A DNA stretch of 28,580 nucleotides from an uncultured Eubacteriales bacterium (GTDB lineage Bacteria > Bacillota > Clostridia > Christensenellales > Aristaeellaceae): the NCBI GenBank assembly GCA_900542395.1, contig UQNM01000031.1:1-28580 (forward strand), read 5' to 3'. The position numbers and the translations under genes were made by a program. The notes beneath the pieces were generated by a model. That model saw only the letters and a list, made by a program, of their open reading frames with translations. It searched no databases and was not told where the DNA came from. This document shows positions 14,826-22,662 of this stretch, piece after piece (the stretch's first letter is position 1; every line of letters starts with the position of its first letter).

Positions 14826-15689
14826 ATGTCGAAAAAAGCAACGGAATTCCAAAGAAAAGCAATGAGCCGGATGTACCGGGGCAAGGAAATCTTCAAGCCT
14901 TTGAACACAGGCTGGATCGATGAAAATGTCGCCTGTGTGCGGGAGTGGGTGGCAAATATCTTCTTTTACCGCAAGGGCGATACTACCATGATGATCGATG
15001 CCGGATACAACTATGACCGGCTGGCAGAGAAAATGAACTGGCTGGGGATCGATCCGCATTCCATCCGGCACATCCTCATCACCCATCAGGATACCGACCA
15101 TGTGGGCGCGGTAGAAGCGGACAGTCCGGGATTGTTTCGGAATGCAAAGCTGTACATCGGCGAGATCGAAAACCGGTATCTGACCGGAGAAGCACACCGC
15201 AAGGTTCTCTATCATCTCTACAAGCTGCCGCGGGTGACCATCTGCAACGAAAAACGGTTGCTTCACGATGGAGAGATCTTTGACATTGACGGCATCAAGA
15301 TCGAGTGTTTCCTGGTTCCCGGTCATACATGGGGGCATATGGTATACCTTGTGGACGGGAAATATCTCTTTACCGGCGATACCCTCTGGTTTGGCGCGGA
15401 CGGCGGCTACAGCTTTATTTCTGCGTTGGCAGAGGATAACAAGCTGGCGGTGAAGTCTTTGACGCTGCTGGAGAAAAAGCTGAAAAAACGTGGGCTTCAT
15501 CCGCTGTTCATTACCGGCCACACTGGCTGGACGGACAACATGGATTTTGCCTTTGCACATAAAAATGAGCTGTGTTCGCCCTTCAAAAAAAGAGTCCACG
15601 ATCCCGATGCGCCTTATGATGCCTATGATGAATCCGATGATACTGAGGAAAAAGCAAAGAGCGGGTACCTGAAAGGCGTGGGAAGATAA
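14826..15689 (+). CDS. MBL-fold metallo-hydrolase
   Basis: A 287-residue metallo-beta-lactamase-fold protein. The metal motif reads H87-x-D89-x-D91-H92 (THQDTDHVG), so the second histidine of the usual HxHxDH is an aspartate. Further ligands are H167 (PGHTWGH), D185 (FTGDTLWFG) and a C-terminal histidine in FITGHTGW. The TGDTLWFG and PGHTWGH stretches are typical of glyoxalase II-like and related hydrolases. The acidic C-terminal tail (about 255-287) is unusual. GAGGAG precedes ATG 14826. Its substrate cannot be read. It is the intact member of an otherwise eroding cluster. Confidence 0.88.
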   Translation: MSKKATEFQRKAMSRMYRGKEIFKPLNTGWIDENVACVREWVANIFFYRKGDTTMMIDAGYNYDRLAEKMNWLGIDPHSIRHILITHQDTDHVGAVEADSPGLFRNAKLYIGEIENRYLTGEAHRKVLYHLYKLPRVTICNEKRLLHDGEIFDIDGIKIECFLVPGHTWGHMVYLVDGKYLFTGDTLWFGADGGYSFISALAEDNKLAVKSLTLLEKKLKKRGLHPLFITGHTGWTDNMDFAFAHKNELCSPFKKRVHDPDAPYDAYDESDDTEEKAKSGYLKGVGR

Positions 15690-15762
15690 GAGGCTGCAAA
15701 TTTCAGAATCACTCCGGTGCTGTTGCTGCTGCCGGATACGGACTGCTGTGGAGGGTGTGCAG

Positions 15763-16011
15763 ATGAAATACTTTGAATTTGGACAAGGAAATCCGGAGTT
15801 GATGGTGATGCTGCCCGGAGGCGGCGTATGCTATCATGGGGCGTTCCCCATAGCAGAGGAGATGGCAAAGGTCTATCATGTGGTGCTTGTGGCTTACGAC
15901 GGCTTTAATCCGGACGAGCCGGGAACGGAATACAAATCCACACAGGACGAGGCAAAGCGGACAACGACCTTGTTTACACAAACGGAAAGCGGGGAGGAGG
16001 CAAATAGATGA
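15763..16011 (+). pseudogene. Truncated alpha/beta hydrolase
   Basis: An 82-residue frame from ATG 15763 (GGAGGG 7 bases before). The first 65 residues match the start of an alpha/beta-hydrolase: MKYFEFGQGNPELMV, the oxyanion-loop region LPGGGVCYHG, then YHVVLVAYDGFNPDEPGTEY. Everything after the helix DEAKR, including the nucleophile elbow (GxSxG), Asp and His, is missing and replaced by a short unrelated tail (TTTLFTQTESGEEANR). The stop overlaps the next start as ATGA. An internal deletion that joined this gene to the end of another is likely. It cannot be an active hydrolase. Confidence 0.6.
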
Positions 16012-16709
16012 AGGACAATGATTTGCATTTCGACCACAGCTGCCATGTGCTGTATTCCAAACCCTGCAAGAAAGAAATACGGGCAAAAATCGCTCTGCAC
16101 TATCCGCAAGCCGAGCGAGAGGCTGTTTGGGAAAAGGTGCAGCGGAAGTATGTGGACTTTCTTTCAGACTGGCGAACCGATTTGGGCGGCAGACAGAACT
16201 TCCACAACGGCGTAGGCGGCACCTATGACTGTATCGCCATTATGAGCTATTATGTGGTCTGCAAAGCCGTCACATCCTTCCGCGAAATCGAGGAAATCGA
16301 GGAAAACCTGATCCTGCCGTCCTTCCGCAAACTGAAATTTGTGGACTGCAACAAGCCGTTCTGGAGGAAGCTGATGTACAAGGCATTTCTATGGGCAAAA
16401 GCGGGATGTGACAAGTGGCACGATTATGAGATGACGGTGGCGCCTTACGCTAAAGATAAGCCCATCTATTATGAATTTACCGCTTGTCCCGCAGCGGAGT
16501 TTGCTATCCGCCACGGTCTTACGGAGATCATGCCCGCCCTGTGCAATGTGGATTATGCATCCATGGAGCTGCTTCACGCAAGGCTGGTGCGGACGACCAC
16601 CTGCGCGAATGGCTGTAAGTGCGACTACGCCATCTGCGGCGACAGGGATCCGTACTTAAAGGAGCATCCCGAATACCGGGACGAAAACGGGTACAGGAGG
16701 AATAAGTAA
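16008..16709 (+). CDS. L-2-amino-thiazoline-4-carboxylic acid hydrolase family protein
   Basis: A 233-residue protein resembling the ATC-hydrolase family. The family is named for L-2-amino-thiazoline-4-carboxylate hydrolase of the cysteine-forming thiazoline pathway in Pseudomonas, but most members in gut Firmicutes are uncharacterised. Visible signatures are the YDCIAIMSYYVVCKA helix, the C-terminal FTACPAAEFAIRHGLTEIMP segment, the conserved CNVDYASMELLHARLVRT and a cysteine-rich end (TTCANGCKCDYAICGD) that looks like a metal or thiol site. AGGAGG precedes ATG 16008 and the start overlaps the previous stop. The next gene begins within its stop codon (TAATG), so translation is coupled. Confidence 0.75.
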   Translation: MKDNDLHFDHSCHVLYSKPCKKEIRAKIALHYPQAEREAVWEKVQRKYVDFLSDWRTDLGGRQNFHNGVGGTYDCIAIMSYYVVCKAVTSFREIEEIEENLILPSFRKLKFVDCNKPFWRKLMYKAFLWAKAGCDKWHDYEMTVAPYAKDKPIYYEFTACPAAEFAIRHGLTEIMPALCNVDYASMELLHARLVRTTTCANGCKCDYAICGDRDPYLKEHPEYRDENGYRRNK

Positions 16710-17199
16710 TGCTTTTGCGGGTAATTCTGGAAGGTCTTGGACTGGGGGCTCTGCTGGTTCTCGTCTGCGCAGTGGGCATCCGAAAGGGCGCGGTGGGCAT
16801 GGCGCATCTCTACGCCCCGGCAGTGCAGCAGCGATGCGTAAAACTGGGGTTGACAAGCCCGGAACGTATCCGGCGCAACAGCCTGCTGTTCAAAGCTGTC
16901 TGTATTCCCGGCTATATCGTCTATGTGCTGGTCTGTGTCTATGGGATAAACGGCGCAAGGGCTTCGTTTGGGGTTTCTGGCAACTGCTGGTCATCTTGTC
17001 CGTTATGAATCTCATTGACCGCTTTGGGATTGACGGCTATTGGGTGGGACATACCAACGCATGGACAATCCCCGGCACGGAAGATTTGAAGCCTTACATC
17101 ATCGCGAAAGACAAACAGAAAAAGTGGCTTTTTGGCACGGTGGGTATGGCAGTCATAGCGGCGGCGCTGGCGGCAATTATGGCGGTATTTGTTCACTAA
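16709..17199 (+). pseudogene. Frameshifted small membrane protein
   Basis: Two overlapping frames together encode one membrane protein of about 163 residues. The first frame (from ATG 16709, TAATG-coupled, AGGAGG) gives two hydrophobic helices up to VCVYGINGAR. The second frame continues GFVWGFWQLLVILSVMNLIDRFGIDGYWVG and a last helix, ending at 17199. Joining them needs a one-base shift near 16958-16962, where one G of a GGG run seems to be missing. I do not recognise the family. A true inactivating mutation and a sequencing or assembly error are both possible. Confidence 0.6.
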
Positions 17200-17209
17200 G
17201 TGAAATACA

Positions 17210-17830
17210 ATGAAAGTTACAACATTGGACGAAAAATCCATCCGCGATATCGGTCATGCCTTCGGCTATTACGATTACGGACAGGAAACGGGGATGACCG
17301 CCGCGTTTTCCGGTCAGAAAGCGACAGAAGAATATATCTGTGCCTATGTGCGCGGGATGCTGCGGGGCGGCTTTCTGCACACCACCAGCGAGCGCGGCGA
17401 GGGCTATATCGCTTACAAACTGCCGAAGGAGAAGATGGGACTCAAAACCATGTGTCCCATTGCGAAAGGGATGCTGCGCAATTCCAGTCTGAAACGGCTT
17501 CTGCGCTTCGCTATGGCCGTCAAACGCGGCGGCGCATCGCTTCAGGATCGCATGGACAGGGAGAAGAAGCCGTATATCTTTGTAGGGCTTGTCTGTGTGC
17601 GCGAAAAATATCAGGGGCAGGGCTATATGCGCAAGGTCATGGATATCGCCTTTGCCGAGGGCGACCGGCTGGGCGTGCCGGTGATCCTGGAGACAGACGC
17701 CAAGTCCAAGTGCAGCAAGTACATTCATCTCGGAATGGAGCTTGTCGGAGTGCGGGATATCGGCGAATTTGGAAAGCTGTATGATTTGATCAGGTATCCG
17801 GAGTCATCGAATGAAAACGGAACAGCGTGA
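17210..17830 (+). CDS. GNAT family N-acetyltransferase
   Basis: A 206-residue protein with a GNAT acetyl-CoA-binding motif A in its second half (LVCVREKYQGQGYMRKVMDIAF, Q/RxxGxG-type), preceded by a long helical N-terminal part and a beta strand (KKPYIFVGL). A conserved-looking VPVILETDAKSKCSKYIHLGMELV segment follows. GNAT enzymes acetylate amines on small molecules, antibiotics or proteins; the acceptor here is not apparent. The ATG at 17210 has only a weak GTGAA upstream, 10 bp after the membrane-protein stop. The 3' end overlaps the next small ORF by 20 bp. Confidence 0.8.
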   Translation: MKVTTLDEKSIRDIGHAFGYYDYGQETGMTAAFSGQKATEEYICAYVRGMLRGGFLHTTSERGEGYIAYKLPKEKMGLKTMCPIAKGMLRNSSLKRLLRFAMAVKRGGASLQDRMDREKKPYIFVGLVCVREKYQGQGYMRKVMDIAFAEGDRLGVPVILETDAKSKCSKYIHLGMELVGVRDIGEFGKLYDLIRYPESSNENGTA

Positions 17831-18029
17831 GGAAGGGACGCCGGCTTTTTCAACCGCGCCTACTATCGTGGCCACCATGGCGTGGTTTTCCACCTATCTG
17901 GGGGTGCACATCGGGATGCAGGTGCCGGTGGCCACATGGATGTCCGTGATGAGCCGGAGCGGCACGAATACCGCCATCGTGATCTGGTGCATTGCGGCTG
18001 CGGTTTATGAGAGAAAGCACACTGAATGA
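17811..18029 (+). CDS. Hypothetical small membrane protein
   Basis: A 72-residue frame with two possible hydrophobic helices (about 17-38 and 52-64) and a charged C-terminus. GGAG lies 7 bases before ATG 17811, inside the end of the GNAT gene, consistent with coupled translation. It could also be a remnant of a longer membrane protein. No family is recognised. Confidence 0.4.
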   Translation: MKTEQREEGTPAFSTAPTIVATMAWFSTYLGVHIGMQVPVATWMSVMSRSGTNTAIVIWCIAAAVYERKHTE

Positions 18030-18044
18030 AAAGGAGTCTTGAAT

Positions 18045-18266
18045 ATGAAGCCTGACTCCTTCAGTCTGCCACTGTGCGAAAAAAACGCCGCTGCGGAGGG
18101 CGCGAAAAACGCTTCTTTCCAACGCGGGAACGCCGTGAATATGGGCTATGAGCGCGTGGAACTGATCGACACAACCGACGGCAGCTTTATTCTGCTCTAC
18201 TTCTCGAATGGAGAAACCCACTGCGGTAAAGCCGCAGCAATCATACAATCGACGAACATCCTCTAA
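18045..18266 (+). CDS. Hypothetical small protein
   Basis: A 73-residue soluble-looking protein starting at ATG 18045, eight bases after AAGGAG; the TTG at 18039 is too close to that site. The C-terminal half forms a likely beta meander (VELIDTTDGSFILLYFSNGET). The gene follows the preceding frame by 15 bp. No family is recognised and its reality rests on the good ribosome binding site. Confidence 0.45.
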   Translation: MKPDSFSLPLCEKNAAAEGAKNASFQRGNAVNMGYERVELIDTTDGSFILLYFSNGETHCGKAAAIIQSTNIL

Positions 18267-18360
18267 TGTGTACATGCGATAATTGTTCTCCGGACTGCGG
18301 GTTGGTCATATCCCTGCCGTCGTCGCACGGTTGTTGAAAAACAAGGGAGATTGTCAGGAT

Positions 18361-18430
18361 GCGCCCCAAAAGAATTTGACAACGACGCGCGAAGACACAA
18401 ACCGCCGACGCTGGCTTTTGGGGCGCTTTT
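18361..18430 (+). terminator. Terminator with long loop
   Basis: Perfect 12-bp arms GCGCCCCAAAAG (18361-18372) and CTTTTGGGGCGC (18415-18426) followed by TTTTAT, with a 42-nt loop. It ends the 14-18 kb block on the plus strand. The stem bases pair exactly, so transcription termination is likely in spite of the loop length. Confidence 0.65.
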
Positions 18431-18431
18431 A

Positions 18432-18440
18432 TGATATAGT
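18432..18440 (+). promoter_or_regulatory. Extended -10 promoter of the sensor operon
   Basis: TGATATAGT is an extended -10 box (TGn then TATAGT at 18435-18440). The corresponding -35 position (18412-18417) falls in the 3' arm of the terminator and is a poor match. A GC-rich hairpin lies in the leader before the start codon at 18504. Confidence 0.45.
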
Positions 18441-18503
18441 AAATATACTTTTAAGCGCGCGGCGGGTGCGCCCGTCTGCGCGGTTTAGGTGGGAGGTGGG
18501 CGA

Positions 18504-20132
18504 ATGGCTGGCGTTAAACGGCGCTCGATGGTGAAAATCTGTCTGGCGCTCGGGCTGTTCATCCTCGCCGGCGTGTTTCGCCAGCTCGATCGTTCCGCGC
18601 CGCTGCTGCCATCCGCCGCGTTCTTCCTGCTGACCAACCTGATCTACATCGGGCTGGCCATGGCGTGGGGATTTTCCATTTCGCATCGAATCCTGCATCG
18701 AGGGGTGCGGCGCTACCTGATGCTCGGCTGCGCGATGGCGGTGCTGTGGCTGTTTCTGCGCGCGGTGAAATACCGCTTCTTTGAGGTTGGAGAGATCAAC
18801 CGATACCTGTGGTATCTGTACTATGTGCCGCAGGTGCTCGCACCGCTTTTCAGCCTGTTTGCCGCGTTGCAGATGGGGCGGAGGGAGGACGAAGCGTTTC
18901 CGGGCTTGTGGCATTTGATGTATCTCCCGGCGGCGCTGCTGATCGGCGGCGTTTTGACCAACAACCTGCATCATCAGGCGTTTCGCCCCGCCTTGGGCGC
19001 GGAGACGCTGGAGGCGGCGTATATCCACGGCTGGGTATATTACCTCGCGATGGCGTGGTCGGTTGCGCTGCTGCTGGCGACCGGCGTGATGGTTTACCGC
19101 AAGTGCCGCGTTTGCGAAAGCCGGAGGCTCGTGTGGGTGCCGTTTCTCGCGTTTGGGGGCGGGTTTGCCCTCTGCGTGCTGAGCTTTGTCAACCTCTATA
19201 CCCTGCACAAGACGCCGGAATGTCTCTGCCTGACGTTCGCGGCGTTTTGGGAGAGCTGTCTTCAGGTCGGGCTGGTGCCGACCAACGGCTACTACCGCTA
19301 TTTCTTTGCGGAATCCACCGCCGCTGCACAGATTGTGGACAGTCAGGGGTGGACGCGCTATCGCGCGCAGAGCGCGCCCGTGCTCACCCGGCAGCAGCTT
19401 CGGGAAGCGGCGCGCGAGCCCGTCCTGCTGGATGCGGATACGCGGCTGCAAAGCGCGCCGATTCGGGGCGGGCGCGTCTATTGGGTGGAGGATATTTCGA
19501 AAATCAACCGAATCCGGGCGCAGCTTTCGGAGGTCAACGCGCGGCTTTCGGAGGAAAACGAGCTGATTCAGGCCGAGAACGAGCTGAAGCGCCAGCGCGC
19601 GGAGATCGAGGAGAAGAACCGGCTCATGGATGCGATGCTTCGGCTCGTCGAGCCGCAGCTCCTCCAAATCAATCGGCTGCTGGAGGACGGAACCGCGCAG
19701 AGCCTGAAACACGTCTGTCTGCTGGGTGCATACGTCAAGCGCAGGGTCAACCTCGCGCTGATCTGCGAAAAGAAGGAGACCGTGCCGGCGGAGGAGCTGA
19801 CGCACTGCATCCGGGAGTCGCTGACCTATCTGACGCAATACGGCGTTGCCTGCGCGCTGCATCAGGAGGGGAGCGGCAGCGTCGGCAGCCGGGACGCACA
19901 GACGGCTTATGATTTCTTTGAGGATTGTCTGGAAGCGGCGCTGCCCTCGCTCAGCGCGATGATGGTTCGGGTGGAATGCGGCGCGCGCTTTTCCGTTCGG
20001 CTGATGCTCGAGGATGCGGCGGGTCTGCCGGATGAAAGCGCCTACGCGCAAAAGGGACGGCTGACGATTGACGATGCGGACGGCGCGCCGTGCGCGACGC
20101 TCTCCTTTGAACGGGGAGGTGACGGCGGATGA
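18504..20132 (+). CDS. 7TM sensor protein with degenerate histidine-kinase-like C-terminus
   Basis: A 542-residue protein. The first 235 residues contain about seven predicted transmembrane helices, like the N-terminal 7TM sensor domains of some Gram-positive histidine kinases. A short PAS-like stretch (about 255-340) and a strong coiled coil (IRAQLSEVNARLSEENELIQ onward, about 345-385) follow. The C-terminal part has an AYVKRRVNLAL helix and an IRESLTYL segment that recall kinase dimerisation helices, but no clear N, G1 or G2 ATP-binding boxes. It may be a sensor partner without kinase activity. ATG 18504 is 7 bases after GGGAGG. The stop overlaps the next gene's ATG (ATGA), so the two proteins are probably made in equal amounts. 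Confidence 0.7.
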   Translation: MAGVKRRSMVKICLALGLFILAGVFRQLDRSAPLLPSAAFFLLTNLIYIGLAMAWGFSISHRILHRGVRRYLMLGCAMAVLWLFLRAVKYRFFEVGEINRYLWYLYYVPQVLAPLFSLFAALQMGRREDEAFPGLWHLMYLPAALLIGGVLTNNLHHQAFRPALGAETLEAAYIHGWVYYLAMAWSVALLLATGVMVYRKCRVCESRRLVWVPFLAFGGGFALCVLSFVNLYTLHKTPECLCLTFAAFWESCLQVGLVPTNGYYRYFFAESTAAAQIVDSQGWTRYRAQSAPVLTRQQLREAAREPVLLDADTRLQSAPIRGGRVYWVEDISKINRIRAQLSEVNARLSEENELIQAENELKRQRAEIEEKNRLMDAMLRLVEPQLLQINRLLEDGTAQSLKHVCLLGAYVKRRVNLALICEKKETVPAEELTHCIRESLTYLTQYGVACALHQEGSGSVGSRDAQTAYDFFEDCLEAALPSLSAMMVRVECGARFSVRLMLEDAAGLPDESAYAQKGRLTIDDADGAPCATLSFERGGDGG

Positions 20133-21331
20133 ACGCGCTTGACGCCGGATTGCTCTGCACGCTGCTGCTGATTGGAACCGTCGCCGCGCTGCTTGGCGGC
20201 ATGAGCGCGGCGCGCCGCCGTCGGCGGGCGGCCTTTGCGCTCTGTCTGGCCGTTGCCGCGCCGGATTTTGCGCTGCTGTCCGTGCTGCTGGCCCGCCTGC
20301 CGGATTGCGAAACGCTTGCGCATGCGCCGCTCTGGACGGCCGCCGCGCTGATATCGACGGCGCTCAGCCTTTTGGCGCTGTGCCTGATGCTCCGCGGGAG
20401 CAGGCGGCAGCTTTCGCCGTTCTCCATCAAGGAGAGCTGCGATCACCTGCCCTCCGCGCTGTGCTTTGCGTGGGAAAACGGCCAGCCCTGCCTGAAAAAC
20501 CTGAAAATGGACGAATTGAGCCATCAGCTCACGGGGGAGGCGCTGCTCAACGCGAACACCTTCTGGCGCGCGGTTGAAGCCCAGCCCATCGTCTCGCTGG
20601 AAAACGGGCAGACGTGGAGCTTTGAGCGCAGGCGGATGGAGATGGCCGGGTGGGTCGTCTACCAGATCATCGGCACGAACATCACCGAAGAGGCGCGGCT
20701 TCGCCATGCGCTGGAGAAGGATAACCTGCGCCTGAAAGCCATGAACCGACGGCTTCGGCAATACGGGCAGGACGTACAGGAGGCGACCCGCGAAAAGGAG
20801 ATTCTGCGCGCCAAAACCCGCATCCACGACCGCATCGGCCGCGCGCTGCTGCAAACCCGGCAGTTTCTTTCCGGAGCGCAGGGCGACGCGGAGGCCGTCC
20901 GCGCCGCGTGGCGGCAGAACACCCGGCTTCTGCTGGGGAAGGCCGTCGAGGAACAGCGGCCGGATACCTTTGAACAGCTCTCCCGCGCGGCGAAGGCGAT
21001 TGGCGTGACCATCGCGCGCAGCGGATCGTTCCCCGAGGAGGGCACGGAAAACGCGCAGCTGGTGGAGGCCGCCGCGCACGAGTGCCTGACGAATCTGGTG
21101 CGCCACGCGGGCGGGACGCGCCTTGAGATTTTCGGTGAGAAGACCGCGTCCGCATGGAAGGTTCGCTATCTGAACGACGGCGCTGTGCCCGCCGCGCCGA
21201 TTGTCGAGGGGAGCGGCCTCACCGCGCTGCGCACGCGGACGGAAGCCGCGGGCGGCGCGATGGAGATTGCCGTTCTTCCGCGCTTTCAACTGACGCTGAT
21301 TTTGCAGCGGGAAAGGCAGGCGATGGAATGA
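20129..21331 (+). CDS. Sensor histidine kinase (NarX/DesK-like)
   Basis: A 400-residue protein with two N-terminal transmembrane helices (about 7-25 and 66-90), a PAS-like middle (about 100-185), a coiled coil and a dimerisation helix with the phospho-accepting histidine H233 (KTRIHDRIGRALL, the HisKA_3-like pattern). The ATP-binding domain shows an N box (HECLTNLVRHA, N322), a YLNDG box and the G box GSGLTALRTRTEAAGG. It therefore looks catalytically competent, in contrast to the preceding gene. GGGGAGGTGA precedes the ATG. It overlaps the 7TM sensor gene and the response regulator gene by ATGA, a three-gene operon. Confidence 0.88.
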   Translation: MNALDAGLLCTLLLIGTVAALLGGMSAARRRRRAAFALCLAVAAPDFALLSVLLARLPDCETLAHAPLWTAAALISTALSLLALCLMLRGSRRQLSPFSIKESCDHLPSALCFAWENGQPCLKNLKMDELSHQLTGEALLNANTFWRAVEAQPIVSLENGQTWSFERRRMEMAGWVVYQIIGTNITEEARLRHALEKDNLRLKAMNRRLRQYGQDVQEATREKEILRAKTRIHDRIGRALLQTRQFLSGAQGDAEAVRAAWRQNTRLLLGKAVEEQRPDTFEQLSRAAKAIGVTIARSGSFPEEGTENAQLVEAAAHECLTNLVRHAGGTRLEIFGEKTASAWKVRYLNDGAVPAAPIVEGSGLTALRTRTEAAGGAMEIAVLPRFQLTLILQRERQAME

Positions 21332-21960
21332 AATACAAGGTGATGATCGTCGAGGATCAGACCATGCCCCGCGAGCTGTTTGAACTGCGGGTGCAGGCCT
21401 CCGAGCGGTTCGAGCTGGCGCTTTCGATTGACAACGCCGCGCTGGCGGACGTTTACTGTCTGCGCTTCCCGGTGGATCTCATCCTGATGGACGTGATTAC
21501 GCGGGACGGCGAAAACGGGCTGGACGCGGCGGCGCGGATCAAGCGCGCCTTTCCGCAGATCAAAATTATCATCGTGACCTCCATGCCGGAGTGTTCCTAT
21601 CTGAAACGGGCGAAGGAAATCGGCGTGGAGAGCTTCTGGTACAAGGAAGAGCAGCGCGAAAGCCTGCTGGACGTGATGGAACGCACGATGAACGGCGAAT
21701 CCGTCTATCCCGGCGCTTCGCCGGAGCTGACGCTGGGGATGGCCAGCAGCTACCAGTTCACCGAGCGCGAGCTGGATATCCTTCGCGAAATCACCAGCGG
21801 CGACACCAATCAGGAAATCGCCGACCGGCTGAACATGTCCGTGGCTACCGTCAAGACGCATATCCTGAATATGCTGGAGAAAACGGGCTTCCGCAACCGC
21901 ACCGAGCTGGCCGTCCGCGCGCGGGAAAGCGGGCTGGTCATTTTGAACCGAAGAAACTGA
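21328..21960 (+). CDS. NarL/LuxR-type response regulator
   Basis: A 210-residue response regulator. Its receiver domain has the acidic pair (E9 D10), the phospho-acceptor D55 (LILMDV), T84 and the lysine K106 (WYKEE). The C-terminal domain is a LuxR-type HTH (FTERELDILREITSG, NQEIADRLNMSVATVKTHI). The real start is ATG 21328, overlapping the kinase stop; longer in-frame starts upstream are rejected. It should be phosphorylated by the histidine kinase upstream. Its targets are not known, though the secreted-protein genes 300 bp downstream are candidates. Confidence 0.93.
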   Translation: MKYKVMIVEDQTMPRELFELRVQASERFELALSIDNAALADVYCLRFPVDLILMDVITRDGENGLDAAARIKRAFPQIKIIIVTSMPECSYLKRAKEIGVESFWYKEEQRESLLDVMERTMNGESVYPGASPELTLGMASSYQFTERELDILREITSGDTNQEIADRLNMSVATVKTHILNMLEKTGFRNRTELAVRARESGLVILNRRN

Positions 21961-22004
21961 ATCAGGCCGATTTCAGGAGACAGTCAATGCGCAAATTCTG
22001 ATAA

Positions 22005-22095
22005 CGGGCGCGCGATGCGCGCCCCTACAACATTGCGAAAAAAAGCAACCGTGCATTGTACCGCCGCCCCCGTAGGGGCGCGCATCGCGCGCCCG
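22005..22095. repeat. GC-rich palindromic repeat with 24-bp perfect arms
   Basis: Arms 22005-22028 and 22072-22095 are perfect inverted repeats (CGGGCGCGCGATGCGCGCCCCTAC and its complement) enclosing 43 bp. The right arm is followed by CTTTTTG. It looks like a dispersed REP/BIME-type palindrome, and can also serve as a terminator for the kinase operon. Confidence 0.75.
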
Positions 22096-22138
22096 CTTTT
22101 TGTGGGGAATTTGCTTTTTGCTTATTTACTGCTTGAGA

Positions 22139-22182
22139 AAAAAGCGCAGGCTCTGCCCATTTGAGCAGAGTCTGCGCTTTTT
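22139..22182. terminator. Bidirectional terminator
   Basis: An 18-bp stem (22139-22156 / 22165-22182) with one G-U pair and an 8-nt loop, A5 on the left and T5 on the right. It isolates the sensor operon from the secreted-protein run. Confidence 0.8.
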
Positions 22183-22205
22183 AGCGTTAAAAAATAGCCA
22201 AACGG

Positions 22206-22237
22206 TTGATGTGCGATGCGCGTTTTTCTGCTACACT
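22206..22237 (+). promoter_or_regulatory. Probable promoter of the secreted-protein run
   Basis: TGCTACACT (22229-22237) is an extended -10 box; a TTGATG at 22206-22211 is 20 bp upstream of TACACT, longer than ideal. The start codon at 22261 would be only about 17 nt from the transcription start. Confidence 0.45.
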
Positions 22238-22260
22238 GAGTATGCAAGGGGGAAGTAACA

Positions 22261-22646
22261 TGAAGAACATCGTGGTCAGCATGCAGAATACGCTTCTGTC
22301 GGAGGCGATTGCCCACGCGCTGACGGAAACGCGGGAGTTTCGGGTGGAGCAGATTCTGCCCGGACGGACGGGCGACGCGCTCTCCCTGTGCGCCGCCATG
22401 CCGGCGGATATCCTGCTGATGGAGGTCAGCCGCCTGAGCGCGTATACGCTGGAAAGCCGCCTGAGCCTGATCGACCGCCTGAGCGCGAAGATTCCGGGGT
22501 GCAAGTTCGCGCTGCTCTGCGACGAAAACAGCGACTCGGAGCTGGCGCGTCAGGTCGTCTGCGCCCGGCAGGATCGCCGCATCGACGCATTTCTCTATGC
22601 TTCCGTAACCCCCGCTTATCTGGTCGCCGCGATGGACGCGCTGTAA
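22261..22646 (+). CDS. Stand-alone pseudo-receiver domain protein
   Basis: A 128-residue protein with the fold pattern of a CheY-like receiver (IVVSMQNTLLSEAIAHAL, DILLMEV, CKFALLCDEN, AFLYASV) and no output domain. The key residues are altered: no acidic pair in the first strand, E55 in place of the phospho-acceptor Asp (LLMEV), and alanine instead of the conserved lysine near the end. It therefore probably is not phosphorylated and may act constitutively or as a binding partner. ATG 22261 follows AAGGGGGAAG; an upstream in-frame ATG at 22206 lies in the promoter region and is rejected. The gene after it follows by 16 bp. Confidence 0.65.
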
Positions 22647-22662
22647 GAAAGGGGACGACGCC

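Noticed and set aside
18376..18440. TTGACA at 18376 paired with TATAGT at 18435 as a promoter
   Set aside because: The spacing of 53 bp is far outside the usable range; the extended -10 box alone is the better model.
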